Positions 1 through 8,205 of a DNA stretch of 64,000 nucleotides are shown here, one piece after another. A program made the translations under genes and the position numbers. Every line of letters begins with the position of its first letter. The first letter of the stretch is position 1. Below the pieces are notes generated by a model that saw only the letters and a program-made list of their open reading frames with translations, was not told the origin of the DNA and did no database searches. Source of the stretch: Chryseobacterium sp. SNU WT5 (GTDB taxonomy: Bacteria; Bacteroidota; Bacteroidia; Flavobacteriales; Weeksellaceae); contig NZ_CP041687.1 of the NCBI RefSeq assembly GCF_007362475.1, positions 1,612,001 through 1,676,000 on the forward strand, read 5' to 3'.

Positions 1-1
1 T

Positions 2-163
2 CCTACCGGAGCCTTTACTTTTGGGGACATGAACGACAAGGATTCGGAAGTTAGAGCTCTATTTAGCACTAACAGACGATATACTTTGCTGGAAGAAATT
101 GGTACTAAACCAAACGTTTTCTACCACACCAAAGTGAGAAATAGAAAAGAAAATAATGTTTAA
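2..163 (+). CDS. actB: Alternative complex III subunit ActB, C-terminal end (partial)
   Basis: An open frame enters from the left edge and ends in TAA at 161-163. It encodes the last 53 residues of a protein, including GDMNDKDSEVRALFSTNRRY and ending KVRNRKENNV. It lies 18 bp upstream of actC in the actC-D-E-F order. In this operon the preceding gene is actB, a large molybdopterin-oxidoreductase-like iron-sulfur subunit on the periplasmic side of the complex. The assignment rests mainly on gene order plus the style of the C-terminal segment (a proline/glycine turn, then RRYTLLEEIGT). No cofactor motif falls inside the visible part. Confidence 0.75.
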   Translation, partial: PTGAFTFGDMNDKDSEVRALFSTNRRYTLLEEIGTKPNVFYHTKVRNRKENNV

Positions 164-181
164 ATAATAAATAGGTAAAAA

Positions 182-1582
182 ATGTCAGGACACTACGAAG
201 CTCCGATAAGGGAACCTTTAATTATTGGTCACAAGACTTATCACGATATCACGGAAGATATAGCAAGACCTATAGAAGAAAGAGCAGGAAAACTATGGTG
301 GGTTTCTTTTTGGATTGCGCTAACGCTATTCATTTATGGATTCGGCTGTATCGCATACACCATTGGTACCGGTATTGGTGCTTGGGGTCTAAACAGAACC
401 AACAACTGGGGATGGGATATTACCAACTTTGTTTGGTGGGTAGGTATCGGTCATGCGGGTACTCTTATCTCTGCGGTACTATTATTATTTAGACAAAGAT
501 GGAGAATGTCCGTTAACCGTTCTGCTGAAGCGATGACTATTTTCGCAGTAGTTCAGGCAGCGATTTTCCCAGTAATTCACATGGGTAGAGTATGGGTTGG
601 ATATTGGGTATTCCCTTTACCAAATCAATTTGGTTCTTTATGGACCAACTTTAACTCGCCTCTTCTTTGGGATGTATTTGCAATTTCTACTTACTTCTCT
701 GTGTCCAGTGTATTCTGGTTCATGGGATTGATACCGGATTTTGCGATGATCAGAGACCGTGCAAAAACTCCTTGGACAAAAAGAATCTATACCTTCCTTT
801 CATTTGGTTGGGGTGGAAAAGCAAAGCACTGGCAACGATTTGAAGAGTTATCTCTTGTACTAGCTGGTTTAGCAACACCACTTGTATTCTCAGTACATAC
901 CACGGTATCTTTTGACTTTGCTACATCGGTAATTAAAGGATGGCATTCAACTATTTATCCACCGTACTTCGTTGCGGGAGCAATCTTCTCTGGATTTGCA
1001 ATGGTACAAACACTATTACTGGTTGCGAGAAAAGTAGCTCACTTAGAAGATTACATTACGATGTATCATATCGAAATTATGAACATTGTAATCATCGTAA
1101 CAGGTGGTATGGTAACTGTAGCATATGCTACTGAATATTTCATCGCATGGTATTCTGGCTCTAGATTTGAGGACTTTACGTACTTGTCTCCTGGTGCAGC
1201 AACAGGTCCTTACTGGTGGGCTTTCTGGGCCCTGATAACGTGTAACTTAATTGTTCCTGCATTATTCTGGTTCAAGAAAGTAAGAACAAACATTATGGCC
1301 ACTTTTATCATTGCCTTGATTATTAATATCGGGATGTGGTTTGAAAGATTTGATATTATCGTTATTAATATTTCAAGAGATTATTTACCAAGTTCTTGGA
1401 CGATGTTCAAACCTTCGATCATTGACGTAGGAGTATTTTTGGGAACGATTGGGTTCTTTGGAGTACTATTCTTATTGTACGCAAGAACATTCCCAGTTAT
1501 CGCACAAGCGGAACTGAAGACTATTTTGAAAATGTCAGGTGAAACTTATAAAGCAAAAGAAGAAGAAGATGAGCACCACTAA
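182..1582 (+). CDS. actC: Alternative complex III membrane subunit ActC (NrfD/PsrC-like)
   Basis: This 466-residue polytopic protein has about ten hydrophobic segments starting near residue 40. It is an NrfD/PsrC-like quinol-binding integral membrane subunit of alternative complex III, which oxidises menaquinol and passes electrons to cytochrome c or a terminal oxidase. The N-terminal REPLIIGHKTYHDITEDI segment is typical of ActC in Bacteroidetes. Membrane segments contain recurrent Trp, His and Arg, such as HMGRVWVGYWVFPLP near residue 135. The C-terminus is charged and cytoplasmic (KEEEDEHH). The gene follows actB by 18 bp and overlaps actD by 14 nt, so it is translated within one operon. 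The family is clear. The exact quinone-site residues cannot be fixed by eye. Confidence 0.95.
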   Translation: MSGHYEAPIREPLIIGHKTYHDITEDIARPIEERAGKLWWVSFWIALTLFIYGFGCIAYTIGTGIGAWGLNRTNNWGWDITNFVWWVGIGHAGTLISAVLLLFRQRWRMSVNRSAEAMTIFAVVQAAIFPVIHMGRVWVGYWVFPLPNQFGSLWTNFNSPLLWDVFAISTYFSVSSVFWFMGLIPDFAMIRDRAKTPWTKRIYTFLSFGWGGKAKHWQRFEELSLVLAGLATPLVFSVHTTVSFDFATSVIKGWHSTIYPPYFVAGAIFSGFAMVQTLLLVARKVAHLEDYITMYHIEIMNIVIIVTGGMVTVAYATEYFIAWYSGSRFEDFTYLSPGAATGPYWWAFWALITCNLIVPALFWFKKVRTNIMATFIIALIINIGMWFERFDIIVINISRDYLPSSWTMFKPSIIDVGVFLGTIGFFGVLFLLYARTFPVIAQAELKTILKMSGETYKAKEEEDEHH

Positions 1583-2090
1583 AATAATATACGGTATGTA
1601 TGCCGACGACGATGATTTATTAGAGGGAGTGAAAGCTTTCAATGATAAAGGAATCGCTATTGCCGAAGTCTATACTCCTTTTCCGGTTCATGGTCTAGAT
1701 AAAGCTTTAGGTTTAAGAAAAACAAGAATTTCCGATGCCGCTTTTATTTATGCAGTTTACGGATTAACGATTGGTTCTTTAGTTACATGGTACACAATGA
1801 ACCATGATTGGCCCATGAATATTGGTGGTAAACCCTCATTCAGTTGGGGAGAGAATATGCCGGCATTCGTAGTTCCAATGTTTGAGTTAATGGTATTTTG
1901 TGCAGCACACATGATGTCAATTACTTTCTTGATAAGAAATAAAATGTATCCTGGTTGTCCTCCTCAGAATCCTGATCCGAGAACTACTGATGATAAATTT
2001 ATGATGGAAGTTGTTACAGATAATGTTGATGCAGTAAAGCAAATTCTGATTGATACCGGAGTTGAAGAAATAACTGTAAAAGATGCTTAA
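1569..2090 (+). CDS. actD: Alternative complex III subunit ActD (DUF3341)
   Basis: This 173-residue protein begins MSTTKIIYGMYADDDDLLEG, the usual start of the DUF3341/ActD family. The frame stays open 30 nt further upstream, but those codons lie within the end of actC and encode only a lysine-rich stretch, so ATG 1569 is preferred. Two membrane helices are visible, at about residues 58-80 and 97-122, with a conserved PFPVHGLDKALGLR loop before them. The C-terminus carries PGCPPQNPDPRTTDDKF, also typical. ActD is a small membrane subunit linking ActC and ActF to the cytochrome subunits. It overlaps actC by 14 nt and actE by 8 nt, indicating translational coupling. Confidence 0.93.
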   Translation: MSTTKIIYGMYADDDDLLEGVKAFNDKGIAIAEVYTPFPVHGLDKALGLRKTRISDAAFIYAVYGLTIGSLVTWYTMNHDWPMNIGGKPSFSWGENMPAFVVPMFELMVFCAAHMMSITFLIRNKMYPGCPPQNPDPRTTDDKFMMEVVTDNVDAVKQILIDTGVEEITVKDA

Positions 2091-2796
2091 AATGACAAAG
2101 AATATATTTAAAATAACAGCGATCTTAGGAGTTATTGCATTTAGTTTTACTTCTTGCAGTAATGAAAATCCACCCTTGGTTTATTTCCCGGACATGTATT
2201 TTCCGGTTGCTTATGACCCATTGATGAAAGCTGAAGATGCTTATTCTAAACATGACAATGAGATTCCTGCATTTGTAAAACAAAATGGTGCAACAGGTTT
2301 AGCTCCAGTTAATGGAACAGTAGCCCAAAATCCTGAAGGTATTGCAGATGAAGCTGCAAACAAAGCAATGGTTCCTTTGGAATACAATGAAGGATATGAT
2401 GCATCGAAATTGCTTACTAGTTCTCCACTAAATCCAGCTAATCAGGAAAAAGATCTAAAGAGAGGAAAGCTTTTATATGATCAAACTTGTGCAGCTTGCC
2501 ATGGAGTAGGTGGTGATGGACAGGGCCCAATCGTAGAAAGCGGTGCCTATTCTGGAGTCCCAAAATATGCAGATCGAGAAGTTACAATAGGTTCGGTACA
2601 TTATGTATTGACTCACGGTAGAAATTCAATGGGGTCATATGCAGGACAATTAAAACCTGGCGATCGTTGGAGAGTGGCTTTATATGTCATGAATGCATTT
2701 AAAGGTGGCACTAGTGCTGCACCTGCAGTTGCGGTGGCTACAAGCGCTCAGCCCGCAACAGACGCAACACAATCGAGTACGAGTCCTAAAAAATAA
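2083..2796 (+). CDS. actE: Alternative complex III monoheme cytochrome c lipoprotein ActE
   Basis: This 237-residue protein has a lipoprotein signal (lipobox around Cys25, FTSC) and one c-type heme site, CAACH at residues 136-140. Met183 in the NSMGSYAG segment is the likely sixth heme ligand. It is the periplasmic cytochrome c of alternative complex III that receives electrons from the multiheme/Fe-S subunits. The C-terminal 30 residues are low-complexity Ala/Thr/Ser/Pro ending in lysines and probably form a flexible tail. The start is either ATG 2083, overlapping actD by 8 nt, or ATG 2092. The signal peptide is intact from either. Confidence 0.93.
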   Translation: MLKMTKNIFKITAILGVIAFSFTSCSNENPPLVYFPDMYFPVAYDPLMKAEDAYSKHDNEIPAFVKQNGATGLAPVNGTVAQNPEGIADEAANKAMVPLEYNEGYDASKLLTSSPLNPANQEKDLKRGKLLYDQTCAACHGVGGDGQGPIVESGAYSGVPKYADREVTIGSVHYVLTHGRNSMGSYAGQLKPGDRWRVALYVMNAFKGGTSAAPAVAVATSAQPATDATQSSTSPKK

Positions 2797-2810
2797 AAAA
2801 GAGTAATAAA

Positions 2811-4142
2811 ATGTATAGTTTTTCACCCAAATTAAGATTATATTCAATCATATTCATCGTCGCAGGACTGGTGCTTTTTGGCGCAGGTTACTTCATGAAT
2901 CATGGAGTAGATGATGCGCAGATTGAACATATGATGGAGGCAGTACATGCCGGCGGAAATCATGCTCCTTCAAACTCTAGCGAAATGGTAGGTCCACAAG
3001 ACCATGCTGCCCACCTAGAGCATGCAAAAATGCAGTTTAAGAATCAGCCTTTAGCGGCAATTCATACCGTTTCAGTTTTTCTTTTTGCTTTAAGTTGTTG
3101 CGCATTGTTTTTTTATGCAATTCAGACAGTATCACACGCAGGTTGGTCTATAATTATTTTAAGAGTAATGGAAGCGGTTGCTTCAGTGATTCCGTGGGCT
3201 GGAGCTATTATTATCATCGTTATGTTAATGAACGTAACGCACATGGGACATCTTTTCCATTGGATGGATGGTGATTTAACAGATCCCGCCAGCGCAAACT
3301 TTGATCCAATTCTCTTCGAGAAGAAAACCTTCTTAAATATTCCGTTCTATGTATTTAGAACACTTTTATATGTAATCGGAGCTTCGTTCTTCGCCTGGAA
3401 ACTAAAAGGTCTTTCTACCAAAGTAGATGAAACAAAAGATAGAAAGGTTTATGCAAAATATTATAGCTGGAACGTTGGTTATATTGCCTTTTTTGGTTTT
3501 GCTTCAGCAGCTTGGGCGTGGGATTGGCTGATGTCTATTGACCCGCACTGGTATTCTACAATGTATATTTGGTATGCAATGGTAAGTGCTTTAGCTACTT
3601 CAATTGCTGTAATTATGTTGATAAGTGTATATCTTAAAAAGAAAGGCTTCCTTCCTCAATTTAATGACAATCACTTACACGATTTAGGAGTTTTCCTTTT
3701 TGCATCTACCATGTTATGGACTTATACCTGGTTCGCACAATTTATGTTATACTGGTATGCAAATATTCCGGAAGAAGTAAATTACTTCTATGGTAGATTT
3801 GAGTATTATGGGTGGGCATTCTGGTTAATTTTACTTTTAAATTTTGCAATTCCTTTAGCGGTAATGGTAAGTTCAAGTATCAAAAGAAACTATACCGTAA
3901 TGACTACCTTGGCTGTGATAATAATCTCTGGTCACTGGTTAGTATATTATAATATGGTTATGCCTGGATCAGTTGGTCCTTACTGGGAAAATATTACAGG
4001 ATTACTAACAAATCTTGGAGCGGTATTGTTTGGGTTAGGTTTGTTTATCTTTACGGTACTGACCACTTTATCAAAACGTAGACTGATACCTGAAGGTAAT
4101 CCATTCGTACATGAATCGAAGATCTATGAATATCCTTTCTAA
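2811..4142 (+). CDS. actF: Alternative complex III membrane subunit ActF
   Basis: This 443-residue polytopic protein is the second large integral-membrane subunit of alternative complex III and a remote NrfD-like paralogue of ActC. An N-terminal helix at about residues 10-28 is followed by a His-rich periplasmic loop (MMEAVHAGGNH and QDHAAHLEHAKMQ) and then about nine more helices. Family-typical segments include SIDPHWYSTMYIWYAMVS and WFAQFMLYWYANIPEE. It starts 14 bp after actE and is the last gene of the operon, because a strong hairpin follows 20 bp after the stop. No cytochrome oxidase genes follow it here, although many ACIII operons continue into them. Confidence 0.94.
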   Translation: MYSFSPKLRLYSIIFIVAGLVLFGAGYFMNHGVDDAQIEHMMEAVHAGGNHAPSNSSEMVGPQDHAAHLEHAKMQFKNQPLAAIHTVSVFLFALSCCALFFYAIQTVSHAGWSIIILRVMEAVASVIPWAGAIIIIVMLMNVTHMGHLFHWMDGDLTDPASANFDPILFEKKTFLNIPFYVFRTLLYVIGASFFAWKLKGLSTKVDETKDRKVYAKYYSWNVGYIAFFGFASAAWAWDWLMSIDPHWYSTMYIWYAMVSALATSIAVIMLISVYLKKKGFLPQFNDNHLHDLGVFLFASTMLWTYTWFAQFMLYWYANIPEEVNYFYGRFEYYGWAFWLILLLNFAIPLAVMVSSSIKRNYTVMTTLAVIIISGHWLVYYNMVMPGSVGPYWENITGLLTNLGAVLFGLGLFIFTVLTTLSKRRLIPEGNPFVHESKIYEYPF

Positions 4143-4162
4143 GGCATATTTACTATAAACTA

Positions 4163-4197
4163 AAATCCTGTTCATTTACTGAACAGGATTTCTTAAT
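4163..4197 (+). terminator. Intrinsic terminator of the act operon
   Basis: A perfect 12-bp inverted repeat (AAATCCTGTTCA, 4163-4174, with its complement at 4180-4191) encloses a 5-nt loop and starts 20 bp after the actF stop. The strand then runs TTTCTT. The A/T ends of the stem give the A-tract and U-tract of a bidirectional-looking terminator. Confidence 0.8.
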
Positions 4198-4388
4198 GGG
4201 TAGTCGGTAAGAAATTATCATTTAGTAAGCTCTCAATGTTCTTTTTATAAGAATTTATATATATGGCATGAATTGCTTTTAGAAGACATAACCACTTTAT
4301 TATTTAAGTAGCATGACTTGTAAATTATTGATATATTATCGAATAATGTTGCTTATTGCATAAGATCGCAATAAAATCGCAAATAAAT
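4198..4388. other. Gene-free stretch between the act operon and the peptide gene
   Basis: The actF-peptide interval (4143-4461) exceeds 300 bp. Apart from the terminator at its left end and a promoter candidate at its right end, I see only AT-rich sequence. The longest ATG-initiated frame is about 16 codons (near 4313), with nothing to support it as a gene. No repeat or RNA gene is recognisable. Confidence 0.5.
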
Positions 4389-4422
4389 TTGTTATTTTGT
4401 ACAAAATTGTTTCATATTTTTG
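4389..4422 (+). promoter_or_regulatory. Candidate Bacteroidetes promoter for the GG-leader peptide gene
   Basis: A -33-like TTG (4389-4391) is followed after 23 nt by TATTTTTG (4415-4422), matching the TAnnTTTG -7 consensus of Bacteroidetes. Transcription would begin near 4430, leaving about a 30-nt leader before ATG 4462. A second TAAATTTG lies at 4384-4391 but has no well-spaced upstream TTG. Confidence 0.45.
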
Positions 4423-4461
4423 ATTTGTCAATAATGACGAAAACTTATAAAAATTTAACTT

Positions 4462-4647
4462 ATGAAAAATTTAAAGATGCTTTCGAGAAATCAACTTAGA
4501 ACAGTAAATGGTGGTTTAGCACAGCCTACAGGTGATTATAAGTGCTGTTGGAAAGGCACAACCAATTGTAGTACCACTGTTCACCATGAACATGGAACAG
4601 GTGGAGACTTAGGTTGTGTTAAAGGAGCTGTATTAACACCAGCGTAA
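4462..4647 (+). CDS. Double-glycine leader peptide precursor (bacteriocin-like)
   Basis: This 61-residue precursor has the leader MKNLKMLSRNQLRTVNGG (residues 1-18), a textbook double-glycine leader of the Chryseobacterium type (K-L-S-R-x-x-L-x-x-x-x-GG). Cleavage after Gly18 would release a 43-residue peptide with four cysteines (an adjacent pair near residue 28, one near 36, one near 52) and a His-rich VHHEHGTGG segment. Such leaders are cut and exported by ABC transporters carrying a C39 peptidase. No such transporter is in this window, so export would rely on one elsewhere. The gene has its own promoter candidate and its own terminator. Function is unknown: it may be a bacteriocin-like or signalling peptide. 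The leader is convincing; the activity is not established. Confidence 0.75.
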   Translation: MKNLKMLSRNQLRTVNGGLAQPTGDYKCCWKGTTNCSTTVHHEHGTGGDLGCVKGAVLTPA

Positions 4648-4652
4648 AAAAT

Positions 4653-4689
4653 AATAGGCTACAGTAAAAACTGTAGCCTATTCTTCTTT
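4653..4689 (+). terminator. Intrinsic terminator after the peptide gene
   Basis: A 13-bp perfect stem (4653-4665 with 4670-4682) with an AAAA loop is followed by CTTCTTTT. It begins 5 bp after the peptide stop and ends only 15 bp before the next start codon. It therefore separates the peptide from the GLPGLI gene, or lets only some transcripts through. Confidence 0.8.
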
Positions 4690-4704
4690 TAAATTAAAAA
4701 TATT

Positions 4705-5535
4705 GTGAGAATTTCATTTTTTAAGGTTTTAAGGATTTTGCTTTTTACATTGTTTCTGAATTCATATGGGCAGAGTTTCCGATTTGTATATGATTATGAA
4801 TTTGTAAAAGATAATGATAATCCCAAGCAAGTATCCAATTACATGATGTATCTGGATGTCAAGAAAAATACTTCTCAGTTTTACAGCTACCAGAACTTTA
4901 ACATTGATTCTACAAAAGCAGCTTTTGCAAAAAAGGGGCAATTTTTTATGGCACCAAACAAGGAATATATCGATTTTAAGATTGTCAAAGATCTTGGTGC
5001 TAACAAAATTAACATGTTGACGAAAGTTCACATGAGAACTTTCGATGTAGAAGATCTTAGAAACTTAAATTGGATTTTAAAAGATAAAAAAGATACTATC
5101 TTAGGGAAGGAGGTGTTTTCTGCAGCTGTCAATTTCGCTGGTAGAGAATGGGCCGCTTGGTATTCTCCAGAGATTGCAGTTCAAGATGGTCCATATAAGT
5201 TCCATGGCTTACCAGGCCTTATTTTTACCATCGAGGATGCTACAAAAACGCATAAGTTTTCTTTGGTCGCAATCTATAAAGTAAATGACTTTACAGATTA
5301 TCCAGAAACTAGGGAAAGTAGTATGGCAGTAAAAATCAGTCAAGAAGAATATGCGAAGATTTATAGGGACTACAGAAAAGATCCATTGCAAAGCTTAAGA
5401 GGAAGATATCCTGATCAAATTGACTCCGACGGAACTTTTAAATCAGGCGTTGAAATTTTCAGAGAAGAAGAGAAATTATTCAAAAATAGAATTAAAAAAG
5501 ATAATAATATTATAGAAATAGATTTGTTGCGGTAG
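4705..5535 (+). CDS. GLPGLI family exported protein
   Basis: This 276-residue protein contains the family-naming motif GLPGLIF at about residues 167-173, within PYKFHGLPGLIFTIED. A signal peptide (hydrophobic residues 8-20, then NSYGQS) predicts export to the periplasm or surface. The start is GTG 4705; no ATG precedes the signal peptide in frame. The family (TIGR01200) is widespread in Bacteroidetes and has no firmly established function. Conserved features here include GKEVFSAAVNFAGREWAAWYS, just before the GLPGLI turn. It follows the leader peptide with only a terminator between them, suggesting a functional link that cannot be proved from this window. Confidence 0.88.
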   Translation: MRISFFKVLRILLFTLFLNSYGQSFRFVYDYEFVKDNDNPKQVSNYMMYLDVKKNTSQFYSYQNFNIDSTKAAFAKKGQFFMAPNKEYIDFKIVKDLGANKINMLTKVHMRTFDVEDLRNLNWILKDKKDTILGKEVFSAAVNFAGREWAAWYSPEIAVQDGPYKFHGLPGLIFTIEDATKTHKFSLVAIYKVNDFTDYPETRESSMAVKISQEEYAKIYRDYRKDPLQSLRGRYPDQIDSDGTFKSGVEIFREEEKLFKNRIKKDNNIIEIDLLR

Positions 5536-5632
5536 GTAATGTGTTAATTTTCTTAGAATCAGTTTTACGAAATAATTATATAAATCTTTTTGTCGGTAAT
5601 TTTTTATAAATTTGTTAAATTACCGATTTCCT

Positions 5633-6835
5633 ATGAATACAATACTTAAAAAAATAATTTTAAAAAAAGTTCGAAGTCAAAACATCTTTATATTTGTTTT
5701 ACTTACTTTTTTAATACTTCTTATTGGTTGTAAAAAAGATACTGCAGATGCTACAACAACCAGGACTTTACAGTCCAGCATTAATGATATGGCATCCAGC
5801 TTAAATACATTAGAGCAAGTAAAATTTAACGAGGCGCTGTATATCTTGAAAACTTTCGGCGTAGAGGAAGATGGTGAGATGAATGAGCTTACCGCTCTGG
5901 GCAAGCTGATTAATGGTAAGAAAGTCCAGGAGATCTTTGCCTTAGCTGATCAGATTGCACAGAAAAACAGCATTGACTGGTCAAGCTCTGGACCGCCATC
6001 ATTAGGCGAGATGAATATTTTTGGGAGCGAAAAAGCAACGGAATTCGACCCGAATGATATTGTTGCCAGTGCATTGAATATAACCGTAATTCCTTTGGGT
6101 AATGATGCGGTTTTAGGGCCACAATCTTTAAAGATTACCCCACGATTAGTAGATGATTCTGGGCAGCCAGTCAGTTTCTCAGGTGCTGGTTTAGAAGCAG
6201 TATTACAAGTTCACAGTGGCGGAAATAAAATATACACGGCGAAAAACTTGATGCTAGATAATAATTTCAAAGGTTTTATCTTACGGTTTGCTTCATTACC
6301 TGCACAGAAAATCATCGATCAAAAAATTGATATTACGGTTTCTGTTAAGACTACGAAAAAGACTTTTAAAATGTCCAAAATAGGTGTTGATGTAAATTCT
6401 AAAGCGTTGCTTATGCCTGCAGGAGATCCGGTTGAGAACCCAGCAAATGATCCTTCCGATCCTGCAGCAGTTCAGCCAACAGATGCTCCAGCAAGTACAA
6501 CAGATACTCCTGCTGCGAAATCAGATCCTAAAGCCAGTGTTTCAAAATTTTTAAATAATTTATCTGCTCAGAATCTTCGTGGAGCTTACGATGTAGCAGA
6601 TAATCCTAATTGGGAATCATATGACAAGTTTTCTAATCCAACTTCTGGTTTTGGTGGTGTGAAAAGTATTAATGTGAAAAGCATGTCTACTAATAATGCC
6701 AGTGCTAATGCTGCCAATGTAAATGCGACATACGATATTACGGATAAGACTGGCAAAGTAACTGCAATTCAGGTGACGTTTGGATTGAAAAATGTAAACG
6801 GTGACTGGAAAATTTCAAGCTATAAAATTAATTAG
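5633..6835 (+). CDS. Putative lipoprotein with C-terminal NTF2-like/DUF4878-type domain
   Basis: This 400-residue protein starts at ATG 5633, since the seven upstream in-frame codons begin with TTG and add nothing. A basic N-terminus, a hydrophobic stretch and a lipobox (LLIGC, Cys about residue 33) predict a lipoprotein. Residues about 280-310 are a Pro/Ala/Asp/Thr-rich linker. The last 100 residues (SKFLNNLSAQNLRGAYDV to NGDWKISSYKIN) look like an NTF2-like domain of the kind found in DUF4878 proteins. I do not recognise the N-terminal 250 residues. apt follows after 3 nt, so the two are probably co-transcribed. A TAAATTTG element at 5607-5614 could be the -7 box but lacks a good upstream partner. 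Confidence 0.7.
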   Translation: MNTILKKIILKKVRSQNIFIFVLLTFLILLIGCKKDTADATTTRTLQSSINDMASSLNTLEQVKFNEALYILKTFGVEEDGEMNELTALGKLINGKKVQEIFALADQIAQKNSIDWSSSGPPSLGEMNIFGSEKATEFDPNDIVASALNITVIPLGNDAVLGPQSLKITPRLVDDSGQPVSFSGAGLEAVLQVHSGGNKIYTAKNLMLDNNFKGFILRFASLPAQKIIDQKIDITVSVKTTKKTFKMSKIGVDVNSKALLMPAGDPVENPANDPSDPAAVQPTDAPASTTDTPAAKSDPKASVSKFLNNLSAQNLRGAYDVADNPNWESYDKFSNPTSGFGGVKSINVKSMSTNNASANAANVNATYDITDKTGKVTAIQVTFGLKNVNGDWKISSYKIN

Positions 6836-6838
6836 AAG

Positions 6839-7372
6839 ATGAATCACCAACTTATTCGGGATTTAGAAAATACCATCCAGAATATTCCTGATTTCCCCAA
6901 ACCGGGAATTCAATTTAAAGACATCACCCCTATTTTTCTTAATCCAACACTGTATAAAGAGGTTATTGATAATTTAGTATCCTTTAGTCGTGGTAAAATC
7001 GACGCGGTCTGTGGTATAGAAAGTCGCGGTTATTTGTTTGGGATTGCAATCGCAGTTGCGTTAGATATTCCATTTGTATTAATTCGGAAAAAAGGGAAAC
7101 TACCACCGCCTTTTGTAGCTCAGAAATATGATTTAGAATATGGTTCTGAAGAAATTGAAATGCGTACGGGACAAATTAAAGCAGGTCAACGCGTATTAAT
7201 TCATGATGATTTATTAGCAACAGGTGGTACTACGGAAGCTGCAGCTATGCTTGTTCAAAAACAAGGTGCTACCGTTTCTCAATTTAGTTTTTTAATTAGC
7301 CTGAAAGATTTAAAAGGGGAGGAGCGATTAGATAAATTTGATGCAGAACTTCATTCGATCCTAAGTTATTAA
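6839..7372 (+). CDS. apt: Adenine phosphoribosyltransferase
   Basis: This 177-residue enzyme, of normal family length, makes AMP from adenine and PRPP for purine salvage in the cytoplasm. The PRPP-binding signature VLIHDDLLATGGT lies at residues 119-131. The upstream IESRG segment at 60-64 and the flexible-loop KLPPPF at 88-92 are also present. The N-terminal IPDFPKPGIQFKDITP is diagnostic of Apt. It starts 3 nt after the lipoprotein stop, an unusual partner, and is probably on the same transcript. Confidence 0.96.
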   Translation: MNHQLIRDLENTIQNIPDFPKPGIQFKDITPIFLNPTLYKEVIDNLVSFSRGKIDAVCGIESRGYLFGIAIAVALDIPFVLIRKKGKLPPPFVAQKYDLEYGSEEIEMRTGQIKAGQRVLIHDDLLATGGTTEAAAMLVQKQGATVSQFSFLISLKDLKGEERLDKFDAELHSILSY

Positions 7373-7430
7373 ACTAAAATACCTTTTAAAAGAAGCTTAA
7401 TTTTCAAAAAAATGTTTTTTCAAACAATAT

Positions 7431-7461
7431 TTTGTATATCACTCAAAAACAGCTAAATTTG
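7431..7461 (+). promoter_or_regulatory. Strong Bacteroidetes promoter for the TPR-ribH unit
   Basis: TTTG at 7431-7434, a 19-nt spacer and TAAATTTG at 7454-7461 match both boxes of the Bacteroidetes housekeeping promoter. The downstream ATG is at 7484, giving a leader of about 15 nt. Confidence 0.7.
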
Positions 7462-7483
7462 CACTTCAATTTTTATTAAAACT

Positions 7484-8194
7484 ATGGCAAAACTTAATTT
7501 GCGTACCCGCAGAAAAGAAATGGAAGGAAAGGAAACTGTAGAGGTTTTCAAAGATTTAGACAGAGGTGCTTTAGATACCGAAAAGTTTCTTGAGAAAAAT
7601 GCAAAAATGCTATTGATTGTTTTCGGTGCATTGGTATTGGGTGTCGTTGGATATTTTGCGTACCAGCAGTTTTATGTGGCGCCCAGAAATGAAGAGGCTA
7701 CATTAAGTTATCTTGCTGCTCAGAAAAATTTGGCTGAAGGTAAAGAAGATCTGGCTTTAGGTGGAAAAAGTGCCGCTAATCCAGGTTACTTAGGAACTTA
7801 CAAAGATTATTCTGGAACCCATGTTGGAAAATTGGCAGCGTATAATGCAGGATTGATTAAATTCAAAGAAGGGAAGTATCAGGAATCTTATGATTTGTTG
7901 GATAAATTTTCTTCTGATAGTAGTGTTTTAATGGCATTGAAATATGGTGCTATGGCAGATTGTCAAGCAAATCTTAATAGAAGCGATGACGCGTTGTCAC
8001 TTTTAGACAAAGCAGTCTCTGCTTCAGACGATCCTTACACTACTTATTACTTTACCAGAAAAGCTGGTTTGGTAGCGCTAGCATTAAAGAAAAATGCGGA
8101 AGCAAAAAAACATTTCTCTACAATTGATGAAAAATATCAAGATTACGATAATGGTATGTCCGAAGCGTATATCGAAATGGTAAAATATTATTAA
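7484..8194 (+). CDS. Membrane-anchored tetratricopeptide repeat protein (YfgM-like)
   Basis: This 236-residue protein has one membrane helix at about residues 43-63 and a positively charged N-terminus containing NLRTRRKE. The rest is a periplasmic domain of helical repeats (YNAGLIKFKEGKYQESYDLL, KYGAMADCQANLNRSDDALS) typical of TPR folds. It resembles YfgM-type ancillary proteins, which in proteobacteria associate with the Sec translocon and periplasmic chaperones; that role is a guess here. ribH follows after 11 bp, and the pair sits behind a strong consensus promoter. The TPR fold and topology are well supported; the function is not. Confidence 0.8.
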   Translation: MAKLNLRTRRKEMEGKETVEVFKDLDRGALDTEKFLEKNAKMLLIVFGALVLGVVGYFAYQQFYVAPRNEEATLSYLAAQKNLAEGKEDLALGGKSAANPGYLGTYKDYSGTHVGKLAAYNAGLIKFKEGKYQESYDLLDKFSSDSSVLMALKYGAMADCQANLNRSDDALSLLDKAVSASDDPYTTYYFTRKAGLVALALKKNAEAKKHFSTIDEKYQDYDNGMSEAYIEMVKYY

Positions 8195-8205
8195 AAAAAT
8201 ATAGA

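Noticed and set aside
4313-4363. A 16-codon frame before the GG-leader peptide
   Set aside because: Too short, without a signal, leader or promoter spacing that would support it.
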